Positions 26,729 through 35,228 of a stretch of DNA of 64,000 nucleotides are shown here, piece after piece; within the stretch, counting starts at the first letter, position 1; the number at the start of each line of letters is the position of its first letter. The stretch spans positions 1 through 64,000 of the forward strand of contig DASRER010000002.1 in assembly GCA_035651995.1 (NCBI GenBank), in the 5' to 3' direction. Source of the DNA: Terriglobales bacterium. GTDB lineage: Bacteria; Acidobacteriota; Terriglobia; Terriglobales; Acidobacteriaceae. A program made the translations under genes and the position numbers. The notes beneath the pieces are model-generated. The model made no database searches. It worked only from the letters and a program-made list of their open reading frames with translations, and was not told the origin of the DNA.

Positions 26729-28128
26729 TTCTTCACCTCGGCTTCCGGCAGCAGCTCGCGCATTTCAAAGATCGAGATCATGGGCAAGCCGCGGATGAAC
26801 AGCAGCATGCCGGTCGCGAACAGACCAATCGTGCCGATGTACACCGCCCAGTCCCAGCGCGTCGGGTAGTACTGGGCCCACGCCGATGGCAGATAGTCGT
26901 GCGACAGGCTTTGCACCACGATGACAAAGCGCTCCAGCCACATGCCGATGAGCACCACAACGCTCATGCCGAACAGCGCGGGCACGCTCTTGCGGAACCG
27001 CCGTATCCAGAGCACTTGCGGCACGAGCACGTTGCACAGGATGAGCGCCCAGTAGAACGGCGCGTATTTGCCGCTCATCCGGTTGGTGATCATCTGGATC
27101 TCGTACGGATCGCCGCTGTACCAAGCGATGAACGTTTCGATCATGTAGCCGTACGCCACCATCAGCCCGGTGGCCAGCATGACCTTGGCGGAGTTCTCCA
27201 GGTGATTGGCGGTGATGTAGTCCTCGAGGCCGTACACCTTGCGGATCGGGATGGCCAGCACCAGCACCATGGCGAAGCCGGAGTAGATGGCGCCGGCCAC
27301 GAAGTACGGCGGGAAGATGCTGGTGTGCCACCCCGGCTCGACCGAAATCGCGAAGTCGAAACTCACCACGGTGTGTACCGAGATCACCAGCGGCGTGGCC
27401 AGCCCGGCAAGCAGCCGGTAGGCCGAGTCGTAGCGCTTCCAGTGGCGCGCCGAGCCGCGCCAGCCCATGGCGAGCACGCCGTAGATGATCCGCGCCGGCT
27501 TGCTCACGGCACGATCACGCAGAGTGGCCAGATCGGGAATCAGTCCCTGGAACCAGAAAAGCAGCGAAACCGTGCCGTACGTCGAGACCGCGAACACGTC
27601 CCACACCAGCGCGCTCCGGAATTGCGGCCAGATGCTCATCGTGTTGGGATACGGGAACAGCCAGTACGCCAGCCAGGCGCGCCCCATGTGCAGCAGCGGG
27701 AACAGCCCGGCGCAGACCACGGCGAACAGCGTCATGGCTTCGGCGAACCGGTTAATGGAGTTGCGCCACCTCTGCTTGAGCAGCAGCAGAATTGCCGAGA
27801 TCAGCGTGCCGGCGTGGCCAATGCCGATCCACCACACGAAGTTGACGATGGCGAATCCCCAGCCGACCGGATAGTTCACGCCCCAGATGCCGACGCCGCG
27901 CAACAGCAGGTATCCGATGGCGAACGCCAGCATGGTGGTGAGGCCTGCGGCGGCAGCCACCGCAAGGAACCAGCCGACCGGCGTCCGCTTCGACAGGACG
28001 ATGGCGCTGATCTTGTCGGTGACGGTGGCGAACGTCTGCCCCGGCGCGATCACGGCGGCGCCGCCGGAGCCAAGCTCCATCTCCGGCATCAGCTCGTCTT
28101 TGTGCTCGTGGTTGCGCTCGTCGGCCAC
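26725..28128 (-). CDS. actC: Alternative complex III subunit ActC (NrfD-like quinone-binding subunit)
   Basis: ActC (467 aa from GTG 28128) is the large NrfD/PsrC-like subunit with about ten helices. Diagnostic blocks are YPVGWGFAIVNFVWWIGIGHAG, FPLLHMGRAWLAYW and AFIAWYSGDPYE. It holds the main quinol-oxidation site. The GTG shares one base with the actB TAG (CTAGTG), which fixes a coupled start; an internal ATG (MPEMELGSGG) 13 codons later is the alternative. Confidence 0.92.
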   Translation of the reverse strand: MADERNHEHKDELMPEMELGSGGAAVIAPGQTFATVTDKISAIVLSKRTPVGWFLAVAAAAGLTTMLAFAIGYLLLRGVGIWGVNYPVGWGFAIVNFVWWIGIGHAGTLISAILLLLKQRWRNSINRFAEAMTLFAVVCAGLFPLLHMGRAWLAYWLFPYPNTMSIWPQFRSALVWDVFAVSTYGTVSLLFWFQGLIPDLATLRDRAVSKPARIIYGVLAMGWRGSARHWKRYDSAYRLLAGLATPLVISVHTVVSFDFAISVEPGWHTSIFPPYFVAGAIYSGFAMVLVLAIPIRKVYGLEDYITANHLENSAKVMLATGLMVAYGYMIETFIAWYSGDPYEIQMITNRMSGKYAPFYWALILCNVLVPQVLWIRRFRKSVPALFGMSVVVLIGMWLERFVIVVQSLSHDYLPSAWAQYYPTRWDWAVYIGTIGLFATGMLLFIRGLPMISIFEMRELLPEAEVKK

Positions 28129-31100
28129 TAGCTTCGCTCGCCTTCCAGTTCGGGATTCGGATTGCGTACGCCCGCGGTGTACGTGGTGCGCGGCCGCGTG
28201 TTCAGTTCGGTCAGCAGGCCGTACTCGCGCGGACCTTGTTTGCGCTTGCCGACCCTGCTGGCTTTGTCGTTGATGTCCCCGAAAACGATCGCGTCGGCCG
28301 GACACGCCTGCGCGCAGGCGGTGGTGAAGTCACTCTCGACGATGCGGCGATCGGCTTCTTCCGCCTCGATGCGCGCGCGTGTGATGCGTTGCACGCAATA
28401 GGTGCACTTCTCCATCACGCCGCGGCTGCGCACGGTCACATCGGGATTGCGCATCATCTTGAACTGCGGCGTGGTCCAGTCCTGGTAGAGCAGGAAGTTG
28501 AAGCGGCGCACCTTGTACGGGCAGTTGTTGGCGCAGTAGCGCGTGCCGACGCAGCGGTTGTACACCATGTCGTTCAGGCCCTCGGTGCTGTGCACGGTGG
28601 CGTGCACCGGGCAAACGTACTCGCAGGGCGCGTTCTCGCACTGCATGCACGGCAGCGGCTGAAAGAAGATGCGCGGATTGTCGGCGCTGCCCTCGTAGTA
28701 GGTGTCCACGCGCAGCCAGTGCATGGGCCGGCGGAACAGGACCTGCTTCTTGCCCACGACCGGAATGTTGTTTTCCGCCTGGCAGGCCACCACACACGAG
28801 TTGCAGCCCACGCACTTGTTCAGGTCAATCGACATGCCCCACTTGTAGCCGTCGTACTTGACCTCGGGATACAGCGTGAGCCCCGGCGGCGGGCCGGGCG
28901 CTTCTTCACGGGCGAACTTCGGATTGTGATGAAACTCTTCCAGCGTGGCCACGCGGACCAGCTCTTTGTTCGCCATGAACTGGTCGGGCTGGATGGTGGC
29001 GATGGGAATCTTGGCTGCGCCGGCCACGCGCTCGATTTTGCCGGACGCGGTCCACGGCGTAGCGTTCGCGCGCAGCGGATAAACGTTCACGCCGGCCCCG
29101 TTCGCGGTGTGGCCCAGCCGCGTGTGTCCCCCGCCAAGGAAGACCGTGACCGCGCCCTCAGGCTGGCCCGGCTGCACGTAAACGGGAAGCTGCACTCTGC
29201 TGCCGCCAACCGAGATTTCGACCACGTCGCGCGTGGTGACGCCCAGCCGCTTGGCGTCGTTCGCGTTCATCCACACCGGATTGTCCCAGGTGACGCTGGA
29301 GATCGGTTTCGGCAGCTCCTGGAGCCACGCATTGTTGCCGAAGCGCCCGTCGTAGAGCGTGGGATCGGGACGGAAGACGATCTCGAATTCGCCCTGAGAT
29401 GCGGATGGAGCGCGGGCGCCCTCGCCCGCCTTCGCCTTTAGGGAAACAGTGATAGGTTTCAGCGCGGTGTCGGCCACGAAGCCGTCGTGCAGGGCGCGCC
29501 GCCAGAACTTCTCGAACGCCGGATTGCCCGCGGAAGCACCGGCCTGCGACGACGGCTTCGTGCCGCCGAACCGCTGCTCCCAGTAAGCACGGACAATCTC
29601 GTAGCTCGACTGATCAGGATTCGCCGTAAACGCAGCCAGCACCTCGTGCGCCGTTTTTCCGCCATACAAGGGCGCGATCAGCGGCTGAATAATGCTCGCA
29701 GTGCCATCATGCGCGCGCACGTCGCTCCACGACTCCAGATAGTGCGCCTGGTTGATGTGCCAATGGCAATACTCGGCCGTTTCGTTGAAGTGCGTGCCCA
29801 CGTGAATGCGCAATGGGACGCTCGATATGTTCTGCGCGAAGCCCGCATCAGCGGGTGCATCGAAGACCGGATTGCCGCCCAGGATGAGCAACACGTCCAC
29901 GCGCTTGGCGACAATGTCTTCCATCAGCGCGGCAAGCGACTGCGTGTGAATCTGCGGATCGGGCTCGATCGGCTCGGTGTAGAAGACCGTCTTGCCGACG
30001 TTGCCGAGTCTTGCGTTGAGTTCGTGAGCGAGCGCGTGGACCTCCGGCGGAGCGCAGTCGCCGGCGATAACCAGCGACGAGCCCGGATGCGCCGCCAGGT
30101 CCCGTCCCATTTGCACGCCGGTGCCGCCCATTCCGGCGCCTGAAATACCCGCTTCTCCGCCGATTCCAGCCGCCGCCAGCAAAGCGTGAGCGAATTGGAC
30201 TACCTCCGACGCGCGGCGGCGCACCACATGGTCCGCCTTCGCCCCCGTATTCGTCGGCGTGCTCTCCACCGCATAAAACCGCAGCATCGGCTTGCCGCTC
30301 TCCGGGTCGCGCCGCGAGGCAAACTGGCGCGCGTACGTCTGGAAACCGGGACACGTGCTGTTGAGAAAATCCGCGTCGAGCGAGATGACGACGTCAGCCT
30401 GGTCAATGCGGTAGTGCGTCTCGACGATGCGGCCGTAGGCCATCTGCGCGCCGAGCTTCACGTTGTCGCGGTTGACCGGCTCCCACTGGTGCCAGCGCGC
30501 CGCCGGATATGTCTTGAGCAGCCCGCGAATCTGCCACGCCAGCGTCGGCGAGGTCACCGTCTGCGTCAGAATGCGGATCCCCGCGCCCTTGAGCCCAAGC
30601 TGCGCCGTAACCGGCCCGCGCACCGCGCCAATGAAGTTGCCCCAGGTGCGCACGTCGCCCAGGTGCTGAATGGTTTGCGAGCGGTCAGGATCGTAGAGAT
30701 CGTAGAGCGAAGCCTGGGAGAACACATCGCTTCCGCCCAGGCTCGCCGGATGCTGCGGATTGCCCTCGATCTTCGTGGGCCGGCCTTCGTGGCTCTTCAC
30801 CAGCATCGGGCGGCCGATGCCGCCGAGCGGCATTGCCGTGGCGTAGAAGTTCGGCTTGCCCAGAACAATCCCTTCCGGCTGCTGCACGTAGGGGACGATC
30901 GGCTCGAGCGGCTGCTTGGTGCACGCCGTCAGCCCGGCGAGCGCGAGCGTGACGCTGGCGAGCTTGAGGAAGTCGCGGCGATTGACCGCGTCCATCAATT
31001 CAGCCTCGCCGCCGGGAAATTGCGCCTCAACCGCGCGCACGAAGTCCGGCGTCTGCGCCAGCTCTTCCAGCGTGCGCCAGTAGCGCGGGCCTTTCGCGGC

Positions 31101-31151
31101 GCGAAGCTCGGCCGCTGGCTCTCGATTCCGGTCCTGGTCACTCTCGTTCAT
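28128..31151 (-). CDS. actB: Alternative complex III subunit ActB (molybdopterin-oxidoreductase-like plus iron-sulfur domain)
   Basis: This 1007-aa subunit fuses a molybdopterin-oxidoreductase-like domain (residues about 80-720, thought not to bind molybdenum in this complex) to a C-terminal four-cluster ferredoxin domain. The cluster motifs are CVGCNSCVVAC, CMQCENAPCEYVCP, CVGTRYCANNCP and CTYCVQR with CAQACP. The N-terminus has the RYWRTLEELA block of the 'MoCo-extended' Tat family, then NRRDFLKLASVTLALAGLTAC, which is both a Tat motif and a lipobox. It lies on the periplasmic face and relays electrons to the cytochromes. Confidence 0.95.
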   Translation of the reverse strand: MNESDQDRNREPAAELRAAKGPRYWRTLEELAQTPDFVRAVEAQFPGGEAELMDAVNRRDFLKLASVTLALAGLTACTKQPLEPIVPYVQQPEGIVLGKPNFYATAMPLGGIGRPMLVKSHEGRPTKIEGNPQHPASLGGSDVFSQASLYDLYDPDRSQTIQHLGDVRTWGNFIGAVRGPVTAQLGLKGAGIRILTQTVTSPTLAWQIRGLLKTYPAARWHQWEPVNRDNVKLGAQMAYGRIVETHYRIDQADVVISLDADFLNSTCPGFQTYARQFASRRDPESGKPMLRFYAVESTPTNTGAKADHVVRRRASEVVQFAHALLAAAGIGGEAGISGAGMGGTGVQMGRDLAAHPGSSLVIAGDCAPPEVHALAHELNARLGNVGKTVFYTEPIEPDPQIHTQSLAALMEDIVAKRVDVLLILGGNPVFDAPADAGFAQNISSVPLRIHVGTHFNETAEYCHWHINQAHYLESWSDVRAHDGTASIIQPLIAPLYGGKTAHEVLAAFTANPDQSSYEIVRAYWEQRFGGTKPSSQAGASAGNPAFEKFWRRALHDGFVADTALKPITVSLKAKAGEGARAPSASQGEFEIVFRPDPTLYDGRFGNNAWLQELPKPISSVTWDNPVWMNANDAKRLGVTTRDVVEISVGGSRVQLPVYVQPGQPEGAVTVFLGGGHTRLGHTANGAGVNVYPLRANATPWTASGKIERVAGAAKIPIATIQPDQFMANKELVRVATLEEFHHNPKFAREEAPGPPPGLTLYPEVKYDGYKWGMSIDLNKCVGCNSCVVACQAENNIPVVGKKQVLFRRPMHWLRVDTYYEGSADNPRIFFQPLPCMQCENAPCEYVCPVHATVHSTEGLNDMVYNRCVGTRYCANNCPYKVRRFNFLLYQDWTTPQFKMMRNPDVTVRSRGVMEKCTYCVQRITRARIEAEEADRRIVESDFTTACAQACPADAIVFGDINDKASRVGKRKQGPREYGLLTELNTRPRTTYTAGVRNPNPELEGERS

Positions 31152-31159
31152 GCGTAAGC

Positions 31160-31240
31160 AATGCGCAATTGCAAATGCAAAATTCAGCCTCGCCGCCGCG
31201 CTTGTCTTTGATTTTCATTTTGCATTTTCACTTTGCATGC
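31160..31240. repeat. AT-rich word-repeat element between actA and actB
   Basis: The 90-nt spacer is built from two arms of related short words: GCAATTGCAAATGCAAAATT on the left and ATTTTCATTTTGCATTTTCA on the right. ATGCAAAAT (31175-31183) and ATTTTGCAT (31217-31225) are exact inverse complements. The arms are about 65-70% A+T in a GC-rich genome and could fold into a long imperfect hairpin within the act mRNA. The same design occurs near 23739-23830 and 49445-49600, with a one-armed relative near 45406. Confidence 0.55.
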
Positions 31241-31241
31241 C

Positions 31242-31901
31242 CTACCGATGGCACGTGTTGCAACTGGTGATGTCCTGCACGCTGCGCAGGTGATAGTCGT
31301 GTTTCAGTTTGTTGCCCAGCGCCATCTGGTCCTTGGGCTGCTCGTAGGCCATGTTGAACACCTCCGACCGCGGCCGCAGGTTTTTCTCCGGGCTGCGATG
31401 GCAATCGAGGCACCACTCCATCTGCAAGGAGCTGGCGGCGAACGTGAGCGGCATCTGGTCCACCCGGCCGTGGCAACTGGAGCAGCCAATGCCCTTGTCG
31501 ATGTGAATGCTGTGGTCGAAGTAAACGAAGTCCGGCAGATCGTGGACGCGTGTCCATTGCAGCGATTGCCCGGTGCGGAAGCTGTTGCGCACCGGTTCGA
31601 GGACGGGCGCGTTGGTCCAGATTTGCGAGTGGCAGTTCATGCACGTCTTGGTGGGCGGGATGCCCGCGAACCCGGAAACTTCGACCGACGTGTGACAGTA
31701 GCGGCAGTCGAGCCCAAGCCCGCCGACGTGGTGCTGGTGGCTGAACGGCACCGGCTGCGACTGCGCCACGCCCATGTAGGTAACGTAAGGCGAGCGCTGG
31801 ATCGCTTCGCCCATGTAGCCGAAGGCCAGCAGAACGAACACCGCGCCAAAAATGGTGAAGCGCGATATGGACGTCGTGCTGCGGTGGAAAATTTGCGGCA
31901 T
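31242..31901 (-). CDS. actA: Alternative complex III subunit ActA (pentaheme cytochrome c)
   Basis: ActA (219 aa) has one N-terminal transmembrane helix (about 15-33) and five CxxCH heme sites in order: CRYCH, CMNCH, CSSCH, CLDCH, CNTCH. The additional His residues (FSHQHHVGG, YFDHSIHIDKG) are the expected distal ligands. It receives electrons from ActB and hands them to ActE or directly to the oxidase. It is the first gene of the operon that runs through ctaF. Confidence 0.95.
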   Translation of the reverse strand: MPQIFHRSTTSISRFTIFGAVFVLLAFGYMGEAIQRSPYVTYMGVAQSQPVPFSHQHHVGGLGLDCRYCHTSVEVSGFAGIPPTKTCMNCHSQIWTNAPVLEPVRNSFRTGQSLQWTRVHDLPDFVYFDHSIHIDKGIGCSSCHGRVDQMPLTFAASSLQMEWCLDCHRSPEKNLRPRSEVFNMAYEQPKDQMALGNKLKHDYHLRSVQDITSCNTCHR

Positions 31902-31984
31902 CGGCCAGTGGTCCGTTCGTGCAGGAACGGCCGGCTTCGCCCCGGGGCTTCAGACATCTCCGCGACGCGCCGGAGAAACAGTGG

Positions 31985-32011
31985 ATTATAGCAGCCGGAC
32001 ACGTCGTTCAA
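31985..32011 (-). promoter_or_regulatory. Predicted promoter of the act-cta operon
   Basis: On the minus strand a perfect TATAAT (31990-31985) lies 15 nt downstream of TTGAAC (32011-32006). The start point would be near 31977, giving a leader of about 75 nt before actA. The spacing is two bases short of ideal. It is the only good -10 between actA and the divergent metallophosphoesterase. Confidence 0.45.
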
Positions 32012-32087
32012 TTTGTGTGTTCTTTTTTTGAAAACCGCGCTCGCTGGTAAGCTGCCGCTGCATCCAACTGTTCAGTTACTAATTCCT

Positions 32088-33056
32088 ATGACATCTCAGG
32101 CGAGATCGTTTGCCCTTGTAACGCTCCTCCTCGCCGCCGTTTCCGCATATGCCGGCGAGGCCGACATCGTACTGAAGCCGGCGTCCACCGCCAGGTTCGT
32201 GATTTATGGCGACATCCGCTTCACCAATCCCGAGAACACTTCCCCGAGCGACCCGCAGCGGCGCAAGATGCTGGTGAATCACATTGCCGGCGAGCGGCCC
32301 GCGTTCGTGGCCATCACCGGCGACCTGGTGCTCAACGGCTCGAGCACCGCCGACTGGAGCGTCTTCGACGCCGAAATTGCGCCGCTGAAGTCGGCGGTGC
32401 CGATTTTCCCGGTGCTCGGCAATCACGATCTGCGCGGCAATCTCCAGAGCGCCCTCAAAAATTACTTCCAGCGTTTTCCGGCTTTGCGCAATCGCCGCTG
32501 GTACAGCATGCAGTTCGGCAGTGCGTGGTTCTTCATGCTCGACAGTTCCGCCGACCAGGTCGATGGCGACGAGTGGAAATGGCTCCGGTCGAACCTGGCA
32601 AGCCTTCCGGCAGACGCGAAATACGTGTTCTTCCTGATGCACCATCCGCCGATCACCCGCTCGTCGGACCGCATGTTCGGCGGAGGGCACTCGGCGCGCC
32701 CGCAGGAACAAAAGCTGATGGACCTGATTGAAGGCGCGCAGACGAGTTCGCGCGCACACTTCCTGGTGTTTTCCGGGCACGTGCACAACTACGAGCGCTA
32801 CGAGCACGGTGGCGTGGAGTACATCGTCTCGGGCGGAGGAGGCGCCACGCCCTACATGGTGGACCGCCAGCCCGGCGATCACTACGCCGATCCCGGTCCC
32901 ACGTACCATTACTGCCGCCTCACCATCACGCCGGAAGGGCTGAAAGTGGAAATGGTGAAGATGGAGCCGCAGCGTCGCGCCGCCGGCTGGTCGGTGCGCG
33001 ACTCGTTTGAGCTGAGCGCCGGCGCGAGCACACGCGCACAGCCGGCCGGCCGATGA
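32088..33056 (+). CDS. Secreted calcineurin-like metallophosphoesterase
   Basis: From ATG 32088 the product is 322 aa with a signal peptide (cleavage near AVSAYA). The metallophosphoesterase motifs are in order: FVIYGDIRF, AITGDLVLNG, VLGNHDLRG, FLMHHPPIT and FSGHVHNYER. It is closest in style to purple-acid-phosphatase-like or 3',5'-nucleotidase enzymes that act in the periplasm; the substrate is unknown. An upstream in-frame ATG (32013) would put 25 polar residues before the signal, so it was not chosen. It is divergent from the act operon. Confidence 0.85.
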   Translation: MTSQARSFALVTLLLAAVSAYAGEADIVLKPASTARFVIYGDIRFTNPENTSPSDPQRRKMLVNHIAGERPAFVAITGDLVLNGSSTADWSVFDAEIAPLKSAVPIFPVLGNHDLRGNLQSALKNYFQRFPALRNRRWYSMQFGSAWFFMLDSSADQVDGDEWKWLRSNLASLPADAKYVFFLMHHPPITRSSDRMFGGGHSARPQEQKLMDLIEGAQTSSRAHFLVFSGHVHNYERYEHGGVEYIVSGGGGATPYMVDRQPGDHYADPGPTYHYCRLTITPEGLKVEMVKMEPQRRAAGWSVRDSFELSAGASTRAQPAGR

Positions 33057-33135
33057 CGGCCGCGTTCCGCCGCCAAGGTCTTTTCCCGCGCTGCCATCCC
33101 GCCATTCGCAGTAGAATTCCAGCATCATGTGGGGT

Positions 33136-33174
33136 GGCGCGCCGTGGCGGCGCGCCTCCGAATACGCTCGGAGG
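33136..33174 (+). promoter_or_regulatory. Overlapping hairpins that sequester the Shine-Dalgarno of the next gene
   Basis: GGCGCGCC at 33136-33143 pairs with GGCGCGCC at 33149-33156. CCTCCGA at 33155-33161 pairs with TCGGAGG at 33168-33174, which contains the GGAGG ribosome site for the 50-aa protein starting at 33179. The two stems share bases 33155-33156 and cannot both be complete. This arrangement would limit translation unless the second hairpin opens. The pairing is visible; regulation is inferred. Confidence 0.5.
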
Positions 33175-33178
33175 AATT

Positions 33179-33331
33179 ATGCGAACCAATTTGGAAATCA
33201 ATCGCCAGGCGCAAGAGGAGGCGCAGCGGGACAATCAGCGCAACGCATGGATCGTTACCGGCTACAGCATCTTCGGACTCGTCCTGCTGGTGGTGATCGC
33301 ATACACCGTCGCGCAGTACGCTGTCAGGTAA
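33179..33331 (+). CDS. Small single-span membrane protein (50 aa)
   Basis: The frame starts at ATG 33179 behind a perfect GGAGGA at 33170-33175. The product has a polar, Gln/Asn/Glu-rich N-terminus (MRTNLEINRQAQEEAQRDNQ) and one strong transmembrane helix, WIVTGYSIFGLVLLVVIAYT, ending QYAVR. This is a well-formed C-tail-like membrane anchor. No family is recognised. It stands alone between a metallophosphoesterase and convergent galT. Confidence 0.7.
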   Translation: MRTNLEINRQAQEEAQRDNQRNAWIVTGYSIFGLVLLVVIAYTVAQYAVR

Positions 33332-33414
33332 TTCAGCGCTCATTCACGGTGGCGGATCAGGACTTCAGGGCCGCGCTCATCCGCGTAAGCCCGCTGTAAG
33401 AATTCCAAGAAATT

Positions 33415-33436
33415 GGGGAGCGCTCACGCGCTCCCC
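33415..33436. terminator. Bidirectional terminator hairpin
   Basis: GGGGAGCGC (33415-33423) and GCGCTCCCC (33428-33436) form a perfect 9-bp stem with loop TCAC, between the small membrane protein and galT, which converge. On the minus strand it is followed by AATTTCTTGG, a modest T-rich tail, so it mainly suits galT termination. Confidence 0.65.
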
Positions 33437-33457
33437 GAGCTGCTCTGCTTCTGGAAA

Positions 33458-34495
33458 CTAGACTCCGACCGGCTGCGCCACCTCCACGCTGGCCTCGCGC
33501 AGGAACTTCGCGGCTTCCTCCGGCGGTGTGGGATTGATGTAGAAGCCCGTGCCCCACTCGAAACCGGCCATCTTGGTGAGCTTGGGCATGATCTCGATGT
33601 GCCAGTGATAATAGTCGTTGGTCGTCTCCCCGACCGGTGACGTGTGGATCACCAGGTTGTAGGCGGGGTTTTCCAGCACCCGATCCATCTTGGTGAGCAC
33701 GGTCTTCAATGCTTGCGCCAGGTTCTCGTAGATGTGCGACGCCGAATTTTCGAACGCCGACTCATGGCGCTTGGGCAAAATCCACGTCTCGAACGGGAAC
33801 CGGGGCGCGTAAGGCGCCAGCGTCACGAACGCCTGGTTTTCGGCGACCACGCGCACGCTGGAATCCATTTCCTGTCGAATGATGTCGCAGAAGATGCAGC
33901 GCTCTTTGTATTTGAAGTATTCCTTGGCGCCTTCCAGTTCCTCCACCACCTGCTTGGGAAGAATCGGCAGCGCAATCAGCTGGCAGTGCGAGTGTTCCAG
34001 CGACGCGCCCGCCGCTTCGCCGTGGTTCTTGAAGATCAGGATGTACTTGAAGCGCTTGTCCTGCTTCAGGTCGAGGATGCGGTCGCGGAAGGCCCAGAGC
34101 ACGTCTTCGATGCGCTTTTCCGGAAGTGAGGCAAGCGTCTCGTTGTGGTCGGGCGTCTCGATGATGACCTCGTGCGCGCCGATGCCGTTCATCCTGTCGA
34201 ACATGCCCTCGGCCTGCCGGCCCAGGTTGCCCTCGATGCCGAGCGCCGGAAACTTGTTGGGCACCACCCGCACTCGCCAGCCGGGCGTGTCGCGCTCCGG
34301 CGGCGGCCCGCCGTTGGCGACGGTGCGATACGCGAGCACCTCCGGCGGCGTCTTGCTTTCGTTGCCCGGATCGAAGGGGCAGAAGCCGCCTTTCATTTTG
34401 ACCTGATCGCGGGCGAAATCGGTGGGGCGTTTGGCGCGGTCCGTGGAAATGATCACCCAGCGGCCGACAATCGGATCCTTACGGAGTTCGGGCAA
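33458..34495 (-). CDS. galT: Galactose-1-phosphate uridylyltransferase family protein
   Basis: This 345-aa HIT-superfamily nucleotidyltransferase exchanges UMP between UDP-glucose and galactose-1-phosphate (Leloir pathway). GalT features include RWVIISTDRAKRP, CPF with a later CIFCD (zinc ligands), GAHEVIIETPDH and FKNHGEAAGASLEHSHCQLIAL. The active-site motif is HSHCQ rather than the usual HPHGQ, while the two histidines and the Gln are kept. The end has the second HIT-like block YHWHIEIMPKL. Without galK or galE nearby, another sugar-1-phosphate such as in ADP-sugar metabolism is possible. Confidence 0.85.
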   Translation of the reverse strand: MPELRKDPIVGRWVIISTDRAKRPTDFARDQVKMKGGFCPFDPGNESKTPPEVLAYRTVANGGPPPERDTPGWRVRVVPNKFPALGIEGNLGRQAEGMFDRMNGIGAHEVIIETPDHNETLASLPEKRIEDVLWAFRDRILDLKQDKRFKYILIFKNHGEAAGASLEHSHCQLIALPILPKQVVEELEGAKEYFKYKERCIFCDIIRQEMDSSVRVVAENQAFVTLAPYAPRFPFETWILPKRHESAFENSASHIYENLAQALKTVLTKMDRVLENPAYNLVIHTSPVGETTNDYYHWHIEIMPKLTKMAGFEWGTGFYINPTPPEEAAKFLREASVEVAQPVGV

Positions 34496-34530
34496 GGCTT
34501 GGTCCTTTCGCGAGAGTTCCTCGAAACATC

Positions 34531-34995
34531 TTAACCTATCCGAAAGGCGCCTTTGAATAAGGTGATTTGCGGAACTCTGGATCCGGAATCGTAGTACACG
34601 CTCACCACGTCAAAGCGATACGCCGTGCGCGGCGGCTGCCGTCGCAGAAATTCGCGCGCCATGCCGATCAGTTCCTCCTTCTTGGCGCGGTCAACGGCGG
34701 CTTCGGCCGGCTTCACGTCACGCGTGGAGCGAGTCTTCACCTCGATGAAGCAGAGCATGTCGCCGTCCCAGCCGATCAAGTCCACTTCGCCGGAGCGGCG
34801 TGGCGAGCGGTAGTTGCGGGCCACGATGACGTACCCCTGCTCGCGAAGGTAGAAGTACGTGGCCTCTTCGCCGCGGCGCCCGGTGGCAGCCTTGGCGGCC
34901 GCGGCCGGGTCCTTCGTTGCAGCTGACTGAGGGCGGCGCCAGCGCGCTAGCGTGTCGAACACGCCAATGGCAGCTCGGGTCAGGCGTCGAGGCAT
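34531..34995 (-). CDS. YraN / UPF0102 family endonuclease-like protein
   Basis: From ATG 34995 the product is 154 aa. The UPF0102 signature is clear: GRRGEEATYFYLREQGY, NYRSPRRSGEVDLIG and a catalytic-like FIEVKTRST, which together form the restriction-endonuclease-fold core (E, D, E-x-K). The function is unknown; in other bacteria these proteins are associated with Holliday-junction or DNA-processing roles. The 40 N-terminal residues are basic and variable. It may be co-transcribed with galT, 35 nt away. Confidence 0.85.
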   Translation of the reverse strand: MPRRLTRAAIGVFDTLARWRRPQSAATKDPAAAAKAATGRRGEEATYFYLREQGYVIVARNYRSPRRSGEVDLIGWDGDMLCFIEVKTRSTRDVKPAEAAVDRAKKEELIGMAREFLRRQPPRTAYRFDVVSVYYDSGSRVPQITLFKGAFRIG

Positions 34996-35211
34996 GCCGC
35001 AGATTCTACTTCGCCGGCGGCCCCGGCAGGTGTAGCCAAGCCGCACACGACATCGCCGAAGCGAATCACGCCTTCCGTCAGAATCTGCGCCCGCACGGTG
35101 GGCACAACCGGAGACAGCGGGAACGAACTTCGCCGACGCGACCTCGTTGAGCGAAATTGCCTGCGCATCAGGCGCGGGCGCGATGCAAATTGCTTCAACC
35201 CGCCCGTTCAT
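34996..35211 (-). pseudogene. Probable remnant of a MOSC-domain gene
   Basis: The minus strand begins MNGRVEAICIAPAPDAQ (ATG at 35211), as MOSC proteins often do (short GRVEAI start). Further on, in another frame, it reads VRAQILTEGVIRFGDVV, the usual MOSC ending, a 'xxLTEGxIRxGDxV' strand. The middle of the domain, including the conserved cysteine region, is missing and the two parts are out of frame. This is best explained as a gene with a large internal deletion. Resemblance is by eye only. Confidence 0.4.
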
Positions 35212-35228
35212 CTCACGCTCCCTGCGGC

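Noticed and set aside
26584-28131. A 515-codon plus-strand frame opposite actC and actD
   Set aside because: Shadow of membrane-protein genes: same His/Arg/Asp-rich composition and no start context.
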